Below, one piece after another: positions 1-5,287 of a stretch of 5,287 nt of DNA; position 1 is the first letter of the stretch; each line of letters begins with the position of its first letter. This stretch comes from JAFGMQ01 sp036733345 (GTDB taxonomy: Bacteria; Desulfobacterota; DSM-4660; Desulfatiglandales; Desulfatiglandaceae), in assembly GCA_036733345.1 (NCBI GenBank), contig DAINAR010000106.1, forward strand, positions 1 to 5,287, given 5' to 3'. The notes below the pieces were generated by a model. It did not search any database. It was not told the DNA's origin and was given only the letters and a program-made list of their open reading frames with translations. The translations under genes and the position numbers were made by a program.

Positions 1-84
1 TAATCAACTGATAACAATTTTATTTTTAACAATAAATGAAGCTTTGCCTTCCACAATTCGCCCTTGTGTTACGGGGTGTTTTTT

Positions 85-90
85 ACGGAG
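85..90 (+). promoter_or_regulatory. Shine-Dalgarno site that fixes the formyltransferase start
   Basis: The sequence ACGGAG lies six bases upstream of the ATG at 97. The reading frame is open further upstream to a TTG at 64, but that codon has no comparable site before it, and the extra 11 residues would not resemble anything in the family. This site supports 97 as the start. No convincing sigma-70 promoter was found in bases 1-84. Confidence 0.7.
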
Positions 91-96
91 AAAAGA

Positions 97-1392
97 ATGA
101 GTGATGATTTGAAAAAGATGTACAGGACTTTGATGGACGACCATTTTCCTCTGGAGATAACTATTTCCTTCAGCGATCAGAAGCTGATCTACAGGAAGAG
201 GTCATGGAAGATTCCTGATGAAAAGAGCGGTGAATTGATCGAAAAGGGACTCAGGTATGGTGAAAACCCGGGCCAGGAAGCCGCCCTTTATGAACTCGTG
301 GAAGGCAATTTGATATTGGGCCAATGCCGTTTCATTGAACCGGGGCGCGGTCTGGTTTCCTCTATTACCGAGGAAGACATGCTGCAGAGCGGAAAACATC
401 CCGGCAAGATCAATCTTACAGACGTGGATAATGCCCTTAATATTATTAAATATCTAACTGCCTCACCTGCTGTAGTGATTGTCAAGCACAACAATCCCTG
501 CGGTGTCGCATATGGATCTACCCTGGCAGAGGCTTATGAGAAGGCAAATATGGCGGATCGCATTGCCGCCTTTGGAGGATGTGCTGTTTTTAACCGGCCG
601 GTGGATTTAGCTACTGCCGAGATGATCTCCAGGAATTTTCTGGAGGTCGTGGCAGCTCCTGATTTTGAAGAAGGGACAATTGAAATACTGTCAAAAAGCG
701 CCAATCTCAGGATCATACGTATAAGCAGGATGGATAAGCTTTCAGAATATACTGCCACAAGATTTGTTGACTTTAAGAGCCTGATCGACGGCGGGATAAT
801 TGTTCAGCAGTCTCCTTTGAATCTTATAAGATCAGAAAAGGATTTTTCCATTGCAAGCACTGTATATAAAGGACAGACATATACTATCGAACGCAAACCA
901 ACTGTTGAGGAATATGCTGATATGCTGTTCGGGTGGCAGGTTGAGCAGGGTGTCACGTCCAACTCAGTAATCTATGTAAAAAACGGCGTAACCGTAGGGA
1001 TTGGTACAGGCGAGCAGGACCGTGTCGGTGTGGCAGAGATAGGAATATACAAGGCATACACAAAATATGCTGATGCCCTCTGTTTTAAGAAACATGGTAT
1101 GCCTTACAAGGAACTGGAGTTGATGATTGAAAAAGGGAAAAAGGATGCAGATCTTTTAAAGGAAATCGATGAGGAGACAAAAAAGGAAAAGGGCGGCCTC
1201 AATGGCTCATGTATGATATCAGACGCCTTTTTCCCCTTCAGGGACGGAGTGGATGTTGCCATACGGCAGGGGATATCAGGTATTGTTCATCCGGGGGGCT
1301 CAATAAGGGATTTTGAATCGATTCAGGCATGCAATGAAGCAGATCCCAAGGTTTCGATGGTATTTACGGGTCAGCGTGCCTTCAGACATTGA
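97..1392 (+). CDS. purH: Stand-alone AICAR formyltransferase (PurH C-terminal half)
   Basis: Predicted cytosolic enzyme that transfers a formyl group from 10-formyltetrahydrofolate to AICAR, giving FAICAR in late purine synthesis. The 431-residue product has the family landmarks in order: LRYGENP (52-58), the KHNNPCG motif with K130 and H131 matching the catalytic Lys-His pair of AICAR transformylases, AFGG (158-161), VTSNSVIYVKNG (286-297), SDAFFPFRDG (375-384) and the typical ending MVFTGQRAFRH. The usual bifunctional PurH is about 510-530 residues and starts with an IMP cyclohydrolase/MGS-like domain. Here only about 50 unrelated-looking residues precede LRYGENP, so that domain is absent. 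This is not an obvious truncation, because the start has a good ribosome-binding site. The stretch GTGEQDRV (303-310) differs from the common GAGQMSRV, and a Lys/Glu-rich segment around 331-367 appears inserted, so this is a divergent subgroup. A TTG at 64 is an alternative start. It converges with the next gene. Confidence 0.9.
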   Translation: MSDDLKKMYRTLMDDHFPLEITISFSDQKLIYRKRSWKIPDEKSGELIEKGLRYGENPGQEAALYELVEGNLILGQCRFIEPGRGLVSSITEEDMLQSGKHPGKINLTDVDNALNIIKYLTASPAVVIVKHNNPCGVAYGSTLAEAYEKANMADRIAAFGGCAVFNRPVDLATAEMISRNFLEVVAAPDFEEGTIEILSKSANLRIIRISRMDKLSEYTATRFVDFKSLIDGGIIVQQSPLNLIRSEKDFSIASTVYKGQTYTIERKPTVEEYADMLFGWQVEQGVTSNSVIYVKNGVTVGIGTGEQDRVGVAEIGIYKAYTKYADALCFKKHGMPYKELELMIEKGKKDADLLKEIDEETKKEKGGLNGSCMISDAFFPFRDGVDVAIRQGISGIVHPGGSIRDFESIQACNEADPKVSMVFTGQRAFRH

Positions 1393-1428
1393 CGGACTTG
1401 TAAGTTTATATAAGGCTTTAAAAGGGTT

Positions 1429-4400
1429 TCAAGGGCCTGAAAAGAGATCAAGCTGGGTGTGTGATTTGGCTCTTGGTTTCCATCCTCCACGGTCCAGGGT
1501 TGTCAAGATCTCTTTGGGCATTTCTTCAAGAAAGGGCGACGGTTTCATTTGGAGAACACGTCCATTCAGGACACGACGTTTTGCATGTGACAGAATAAGA
1601 CGCAAGCGTGCCCTGGTCATTCCTACGTAAAAGAGGCGTCTTTCCTCTTCGTCGTCCGCGTTTCCGAACAGGGTACAGGGAATAAGCCCGTCTTCGCAAC
1701 CGGTAATGAAAACAACAGGCCATTCCAGGCCCTTGGCGGAGTGAATAGACATGAGGGCCACTCTGTCCCCGAAAAGGGACGTATTATCTATCCCTCTTTC
1801 AAGAGAAAAGGCATCCAGAAATGATGATATATTGCCATTAAAATCAGCAGCTATTTGGCTCAGTCTGTGGAAGGCTCTTGTTGATTCGTCAGTCAGGCCG
1901 CCAAAAACATGAAATTTCAAAGCCTGGTCTACAAGCTTTGAAACAGATTCCGGGCTTTCAAAGGACTCGGCTGGTCCAATCGCTTTAACTCCATGCTTTT
2001 CCTTAAGATCCTCGTATACCTTCAAATAATAAGGATTATCAGGTTGCTTTAAGATCTGAAAAAAACGCCAGAGGATGTTGATCGGGTATTGGCTGACAAG
2101 CGGGCTTTCTCCGGACCTTATAAAAGGGATCCCTGCCCTTTTCAAGGCTTTCTCCAGGGCATTACCCTGTGCATTAATACGAAACAGAATACCTATGTCA
2201 CCAAAACCAAGATGATCTGTTCCTTCATGGGAGGCTACCCTGCCGCTGTCAAGCGAGAAATAACCAGTACCTCCGATAAGCCTTTCTATCTGTTCAACAA
2301 CCATCTCTGCTTCTTCTGAATCAGTCTTGCAGGGAGAAACATCTATGGGATCTGTCAGAGCTGATTCACATTGCTGTGGACTCTCTTTACCCATGAGAGA
2401 AGCAGATATTTCAAGTATAGGTTTCGAAGATCGGTAGTTTCTTTTGAGGAAAATTTCTTGTGCCCCTGGAAAATCACTGCAAAATTGGTGAAAATTTTTG
2501 ACCTCAGCCCCGCGGAAGCCATAAATAGCCTGATCCGGGTCTCCGATAGCAAAGATATTTGCCTTTCCTGCCTGAATAAGGGTTTTAAGTATTTCCACCT
2601 GGATTGAATTGGTGTCCTGGTATTCATCAACAAAAATCCAGGGGTATTTATCTCCATAGCTCGTTGAAACATCCGGATGATTCCGAATAAGGCGCAATGT
2701 TTCTACTTCCAGGTCATCCATGTCAAGCATCTTTAAATCCCTTAACCTTGACTGATAGTTCTCAAATGCGGACAGCAAACCTTTATCAAAGCTGTTTGCA
2801 GAATACCCTGAGACAGATGCCGCCTTTATATCCGGTAAGGCATTTAAGAATTTTGCTGTCATCCGTTTTCCAGCGTTTGAGTCAATAAGTATCTCTTGGG
2901 AAATATTCTCGGCATCCATCTCTGAGCAGATGGAAAAATCGGCAGGAAGCCCTGTTTTATTTACTTCGCATCGCAGGAGCTCCAGGTAGAATCCATGAAA
3001 GGTTGATATGAAAAGTGAAGAATGGGGATGATGTTCAAGCAGTGCAGATATCCTTTCTTTCATTTCTCCTGCAGCTTTACGAGTAAAGGTCAATGCAAGG
3101 ACCTGGTCGGGTGATGCAATGCCAGATTTTATCAGGTAGGCGATTCTATGAGCAAGGGTCATAGTCTTTCCGGTGCCTGGGCCTGCTGTAACGAGTAAAT
3201 GACCTCCTCTATATGTGACGGCTGATCTCTGCTCTTTGTTAAGGGGAGAAATTATAGTATTTTTCTGTGAAACACGGGTAATGGCTTTTAGGGGCATTTC
3301 CTTTTCAGGAAGTATGGATTTCAAGGGTGTAATTATATCTTTTTCAGGGCTGTTTATTTTCTCCGGCGTAAACATGTGCATCTGGCCCAGGAAGGTTTGT
3401 TTTTCCGATTTTTCAAACAGGCGGATAACTCCGTATTCTCCATCGTAACCTTCCTCGCAGAAGACTTTTTTTTCTCGCATTCTGTCAATTGCCTCGGAAA
3501 GTAAAGGGCCTGCTTCTGCAGCAATATTTTCTAAGGGAGTATCCATAAGGATTTTAAGCTCGGGCCCTAGGCCTGATAAAAGGGCTTCGTAGGATGATAT
3601 GACCTTTTTTGTTGCAGGGCCGCAGTCCATGAGTTCGGAGAGTACTTCAGGCAGAGGGATAAGGCTTATGAAATCCTTTGAAAGAATGGGCTTTTTTCGG
3701 TCGGCAAGCTCAAATATCCGGTTTAGGACTCCTATTGTCAATGGTTTTCCGCATACCGGACAGATTCCCTGGTGATTACGCGTTTCCGAAGGGTGAAGTC
3801 TGACCTGGCATTTTCTGTGACCGTCCAGGTGGTATTTTCCTTCCTCGGGAAAGAATTCTATAGTCCCGATAAACCCCTGCCCATCTGTCATTGCCTGGAT
3901 TATTCTGTCGTATTCAAGCTCAGTATCAAATATATTGGCCTCTCTCCCCAGTTTGCCGGGGGAATGAGCATCGGAATTTGAAACCAGCAGGTATTTATCA
4001 AGGCATGAAAGGTATCGGTTCATATATGGGTCTGAGGAGAGGCCGGTTTCAAGTGCATATATATGCTCAGTCAGATCTTCAAAGCATTCTTCCAGTGTGT
4101 CGAATCCTGACCTGGAACCGAACACTGAAAACCACGGAGTCCAGACATGGGCCGGGATAAAAAAGGCCCTGTCGCTTACCTCAAGGGTTATTTCCAGCAG
4201 GTCTCTTGAATCAATGCCCAGGATAGGCCTGCCGTCTGAAGAGATATTACCGATCCGGTCTAATCTCTCATTGAATTTAAGCACCGAATCCATATCAGGC
4301 ATAAGGATCAGGTGGTGAGACTTTCGGGTTTTCCCGTTTTTTTTGTATATACAACTGATTTCACCTGAAAGCAGAAAACTGGGAGGATTCAAACAGGAAG

Positions 4401-4638
4401 CAGGCACAATGGAATCCACCTCCTTCTGCAGATCGGCTTTCAGTTTAAATAGCCCGGTTTCTTCCGGTACCAACTTTTCTCTGAGTTCAGCTATCCAGCC
4501 AGGATGGGTGAAGTCTCCGGTTCCGATTACCTCAATCCCTTTTTTCTGTGCCCAGACAGAAAGGTTTTCAGGGTTAAGGCTCCGTGAGGTCGCCCTTGAG
4601 TAATGGGAATGGATATGAAGATCAGCGATAAATCTCAT
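1429..4638 (-). CDS. EndoQ-like PHP nuclease fused to UvrD/PcrA-type SF1 helicase
   Basis: The product has 1069 residues. Residues 1 to about 410 resemble endonuclease Q (COG1379 type), which nicks DNA 5' of deaminated bases. Seen are PHP motifs DLHIHS (D6, H8, H10), GTGDFTHPGW (D42, H45), SGEIS (E93), H108-H109, H164 and NSDAH (D223, H225). A likely zinc ribbon follows (H274, C277, C293, C296), then TIGVLNRIFELADR (301-314). A Pro/Lys/Glu-rich linker runs to about 462. The helicase then shows the Q motif around Q470, Walker A AGPGTGKT (485-492), motif Ia FTRKAA, DEYQDT (671-676), GDPDQAIYGFRG (699-710), NYRSS (734-738), IHSAKGLEW (965-973) and YVGMTRAR (1004-1011). All ATPase motifs look intact. 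The protein ends in QLDLFSGP, a sliding-clamp-like motif. The ATG is the only reasonable start, because an in-frame stop lies 24 bases upstream and the PHP motif begins within six residues. No Shine-Dalgarno sequence is visible. Predicted cytosolic, with no signal peptide or membrane segment. The domain calls are firm. Substrate specificity is inferred, and a generic UvrD with a PHP domain of other function is the alternative. Confidence 0.92.
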   Translation of the reverse strand: MRFIADLHIHSHYSRATSRSLNPENLSVWAQKKGIEVIGTGDFTHPGWIAELREKLVPEETGLFKLKADLQKEVDSIVPASCLNPPSFLLSGEISCIYKKNGKTRKSHHLILMPDMDSVLKFNERLDRIGNISSDGRPILGIDSRDLLEITLEVSDRAFFIPAHVWTPWFSVFGSRSGFDTLEECFEDLTEHIYALETGLSSDPYMNRYLSCLDKYLLVSNSDAHSPGKLGREANIFDTELEYDRIIQAMTDGQGFIGTIEFFPEEGKYHLDGHRKCQVRLHPSETRNHQGICPVCGKPLTIGVLNRIFELADRKKPILSKDFISLIPLPEVLSELMDCGPATKKVISSYEALLSGLGPELKILMDTPLENIAAEAGPLLSEAIDRMREKKVFCEEGYDGEYGVIRLFEKSEKQTFLGQMHMFTPEKINSPEKDIITPLKSILPEKEMPLKAITRVSQKNTIISPLNKEQRSAVTYRGGHLLVTAGPGTGKTMTLAHRIAYLIKSGIASPDQVLALTFTRKAAGEMKERISALLEHHPHSSLFISTFHGFYLELLRCEVNKTGLPADFSICSEMDAENISQEILIDSNAGKRMTAKFLNALPDIKAASVSGYSANSFDKGLLSAFENYQSRLRDLKMLDMDDLEVETLRLIRNHPDVSTSYGDKYPWIFVDEYQDTNSIQVEILKTLIQAGKANIFAIGDPDQAIYGFRGAEVKNFHQFCSDFPGAQEIFLKRNYRSSKPILEISASLMGKESPQQCESALTDPIDVSPCKTDSEEAEMVVEQIERLIGGTGYFSLDSGRVASHEGTDHLGFGDIGILFRINAQGNALEKALKRAGIPFIRSGESPLVSQYPINILWRFFQILKQPDNPYYLKVYEDLKEKHGVKAIGPAESFESPESVSKLVDQALKFHVFGGLTDESTRAFHRLSQIAADFNGNISSFLDAFSLERGIDNTSLFGDRVALMSIHSAKGLEWPVVFITGCEDGLIPCTLFGNADDEEERRLFYVGMTRARLRLILSHAKRRVLNGRVLQMKPSPFLEEMPKEILTTLDRGGWKPRAKSHTQLDLFSGP
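1441..1455 (-). other. C-terminal sliding-clamp (DnaN) binding motif QLDLF
   Basis: Residues 1062-1066 of the fusion protein read QLDLF, followed only by SGP and the stop. This equals the bacterial beta-clamp consensus QL(S/D)LF. It lies in a short tail after the last helicase motif and a basic stretch (residues 1053-1060), so it should be exposed. Clamp binding itself is inferred. Confidence 0.6.
3370..3384 (-). other. Possible internal clamp-binding-like motif QMHMF
   Basis: Residues 419-423 of the fusion protein read QMHMF, just after the EndoQ-like domain and at the start of the linker. A stand-alone EndoQ would end about here. The pattern is loosely like the bacterial clamp-binding pentapeptide (Q, hydrophobic, any, L/M, F), but it is degenerate and may be chance. 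Confidence 0.3.
3751..3819 (-). other. Zinc-ribbon segment of the EndoQ-like domain
   Basis: Residues 274-296 of the fusion protein contain H274-x2-C277 and C293-P-V-C296-G, immediately before the conserved TIGVLNRIFELADR stretch. A C-x2-C ribbon in this place separates EndoQ-type proteins from ordinary PHP phosphatases and from the PHP domains of DNA polymerases. Which histidine completes the site (H274, H282 or H289) cannot be decided by eye. Confidence 0.65.
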
Positions 4639-4676
4639 TATGCAGTTTATGAAATTATTTTAAATAGTCGGCTTAA

Positions 4677-4701
4677 CGGATAATTTTATTGATGTTATCC
4701 G
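4677..4701. promoter_or_regulatory. Inverted repeat CGGATAA-N11-TTATCCG, possible operator
   Basis: A perfect 7-base dyad (4677-4683 and 4695-4701) with an 11-base spacer lies 39 bases upstream of the fusion gene's start, where the candidate promoter would begin transcription. The position suits a repressor site or a leader hairpin. The dyad is seen directly and its function is inferred. Confidence 0.35.
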
Positions 4702-4704
4702 GCT

Positions 4705-4734
4705 ATAATTATTGATATATTGACCCTGTCTCAA
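4705..4734 (-). promoter_or_regulatory. Candidate sigma-70 promoter for the fusion gene
   Basis: Reading the minus strand, TTGAGA (4734-4729) is followed after 18 bases by AATTAT (4710-4705). This is a fair -35 but a weak -10, with four of six bases matching. Transcription would start near 4698, leaving a leader of about 60 bases before the ATG at 4638. The AT-rich setting makes chance matches likely. Confidence 0.3.
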
Positions 4735-4750
4735 AAGATGAAAACATGGA

Positions 4751-4807
4751 CTTAAAGAAATAAGGATACCTTTAAGACTTATTTCAGGGATATTTGGAAC
4801 CCCTGAA
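4751..4807. repeat. Cluster of three overlapping inverted repeats
   Basis: Three perfect dyads overlap. CTTAAAG (4751-4757) pairs with CTTTAAG (4770-4776). GAAATAAG (4757-4764) pairs with CTTATTTC (4778-4785). TTCAGGG (4783-4789) pairs with CCCTGAA (4801-4807). The first two interlock, so a transcript could form one hairpin or the other but hardly both. No run of T follows on either strand, so this is not a standard terminator. Confidence 0.5.
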
Positions 4808-4939
4808 CATAAGACGAAACTAAATCGGGCAGCATTGCCAGCGTTTATCTGCCAGTATAACTAATTAATATTCTTTAACATTGACTCATATTTATTAGAT
4901 CAATCAAGCCATCCGCTTTAGGATAGAAGGTCACTGCTT

Positions 4940-4991
4940 GAATTTTTGAATATAAGGTATTTGTTTTCTCGCTGCAAGAAAACAAAAATTC
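4940..4991. repeat. Nested inverted repeats, 10-bp stem plus 9-bp outer stem
   Basis: TTTGTTTTCT (4960-4969) is the exact reverse complement of AGAAAACAAA (4977-4986), with a 7-base loop. Outside it, GAATTTTTG (4940-4948) is the exact reverse complement of CAAAAATTC (4983-4991). The two partly compete for 4983-4986. The stems are AT-rich. No gene is adjacent, so this may be a structured RNA, a binding site or a mobile-element remnant. Confidence 0.45.
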
Positions 4992-5062
4992 CGAGTAAAA
5001 AAAGCAGGTGTTTTATCCTTCGTATAAAATTTTAGAGATAACAGTAAAAAAAAGATTTAAAA

Positions 5063-5100
5063 GGCCAAAAGAGTATTCTGATAAGGCAGGCCAAGAGAGT
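5063..5100. repeat. Imperfect 12-bp direct repeat
   Basis: GGCCAAAAGAGT (5063-5074) recurs as GGCCAAGAGAGT (5089-5100) with one mismatch, a spacing of 26 bases. It lies just downstream of tRNA-Ser in the direction of that gene's transcription. Function unknown. Confidence 0.4.
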
Positions 5101-5122
5101 GTTAAAATTGATCTGTAATAAC

Positions 5123-5216
5123 TGGCGGAGAGAGAGGGATTCGAACCCTCGATGGAGCTTTAAACCCCATACTCGCTTAGCAGGCGAGCGCCTTCAGCCG
5201 ACTCGGCCATCTCTCC
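5123..5216 (-). tRNA. serX: tRNA-Ser(GCU)
   Basis: A complete 94-base class II tRNA on the minus strand, including an encoded CCA (5123-5125) and discriminator G73 (5126). The acceptor stem is GGAGAGA (5216-5210) with TCTCTCC (5133-5127). The anticodon stem is CTCGC/GCGAG around the loop CTGCTAA, with anticodon GCT at 5181-5179, reading AGC and AGU serine codons. The long variable arm (about 5153-5171) and G73 are serine identity features. The T arm is GAGGG-TTCGAAT-CCCTC. All stems pair, so it appears functional. It lies 47 bases downstream of another tRNA end on the same strand, which suggests a small tRNA cluster. Confidence 0.96.
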
Positions 5217-5238
5217 GTGGTTGTAAAAAAGAGCAGGC

Positions 5239-5256
5239 TGGATGTATGAACATCCA
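5239..5256. repeat. Spacer hairpin between the two tRNA genes
   Basis: TGGATGT (5239-5245) and ACATCCA (5250-5256) form a perfect 7-bp stem with a 4-base loop. On the minus strand, in the direction of both tRNAs, a run of six T (5230-5225) follows after eight bases. That makes it a poor but possible intrinsic terminator for the upstream tRNA. It could also be a processing structure in a joint transcript. Confidence 0.4.
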
Positions 5257-5272
5257 AAAAATTTTTGTTTTG

Positions 5273-5287
5273 TGGCGGAGGGAGTAG
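5273..5287 (-). tRNA. 3' end of a second tRNA, probably serine, cut by the window edge
   Basis: Reading the minus strand, the last 15 bases are CTAC, then TCCCTCC, G and CCA. These fit the 3' strand of a T stem, a 7-base acceptor strand, discriminator G73 and an encoded CCA end (5275-5273). The acceptor strand is almost the same as that of the neighbouring tRNA-Ser, so a second serine isoacceptor is the best guess. The anticodon lies outside the window and its identity cannot be confirmed. Confidence 0.6.

Larger units (their letters stand above)
4639..5122. other. Gene-free AT-rich spacer
   Basis: This stretch of about 480 bases between the fusion gene and tRNA-Ser contains no reading frame with a ribosome-binding site or recognisable protein. 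ATG codons near 4739 and 4746 lead to stops within a few codons. What it does hold is a series of inverted repeats (listed separately), poly-A/T tracts and a short direct repeat. No transposase remnant or attachment site could be supported. Confidence 0.6.

Noticed and set aside
64..96. TTG start 11 codons upstream of the formyltransferase ATG
   Set aside because: The ATG at 97 has a well-placed ACGGAG. The TTG has no comparable site and the added residues are uninformative.
1393..1442. Terminator between the two convergent genes
   Set aside because: Only a 5-bp TTTCA/TGAAA stem (1427-1431 and 1438-1442) without a T run was found, so no intrinsic terminator can be supported on either strand.
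1313..1630. Other long open frames overlapping the two protein genes
   Set aside because: They lie inside the formyltransferase and the fusion gene in other frames or on the opposite strand, show no recognisable family motif and are shadows of those genes.
4720..4740. Sequence TGACCCTGTCTCAAAAG resembling an insertion-sequence end
   Set aside because: No matching inverted end, target duplication or transposase remnant is present in the window.
4881..4909. Plus-strand promoter starting with TTGACT
   Set aside because: There is no -10-like sequence at 16-18 bases and no gene downstream on that strand.
5046..5092. Intrinsic terminator of tRNA-Ser on the minus strand (T8 at 5053-5046)
   Set aside because: The only stem ahead of the T run is a 4-bp GGCC/GGCC pairing with a large loop, too weak to call.
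5099..5287. Open frame containing RERDSNPRW on the plus strand
   Set aside because: This is the familiar false protein obtained by translating the antisense of a serine tRNA gene. It overlaps tRNA-Ser(GCU) completely and runs into the next tRNA.

Overview
The window looks like a chromosomal piece of a mid-G+C bacterium, most likely a member of the Desulfobacterota (the former Deltaproteobacteria). That placement is an inference. It rests on the formyltransferase-only PurH, the large endonuclease Q/UvrD-type fusion, and tRNA genes with an encoded CCA end. No 16S rRNA or other decisive phylogenetic marker is present.

Layout. Bases 1-96 are a short leader. A stand-alone AICAR formyltransferase, the folate-dependent half of PurH, is at 97-1392 (+). 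It converges with a 1069-residue gene at 1429-4638 (-), with only 36 bp between the two stop codons. The large gene joins an EndoQ-like PHP nuclease with a zinc ribbon (residues 1 to about 410) to a complete superfamily 1 UvrD/PcrA/Rep-type helicase (residues about 463-1050). A C-terminal pentapeptide, QLDLF, matches the bacterial sliding-clamp binding motif. Bases 4639-5122 hold no recognisable gene. They contain a weak promoter/operator candidate for the fusion gene and several unusually good inverted repeats. Then come a complete tRNA-Ser(GCU) at 5123-5216 (-) and the 3' end of a second tRNA running off the window edge at 5273-5287 (-).

How it fits together. PurH-type formyltransferase makes FAICAR in the penultimate step of purine synthesis, and the partner IMP cyclohydrolase must be encoded elsewhere. 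The fusion protein is the most interesting item. EndoQ enzymes nick DNA 5' of deaminated bases or abasic sites. A 3'-to-5' helicase travelling on the opposite strand from that nick would peel off the strand carrying the lesion, and a clamp motif could recruit polymerase to the free 3'-OH. This gives a plausible one-polypeptide repair pathway for deaminated bases. The architecture is read directly from the sequence. The coupled mechanism is inference, and I cannot tell without a database search whether the fusion has already been described.
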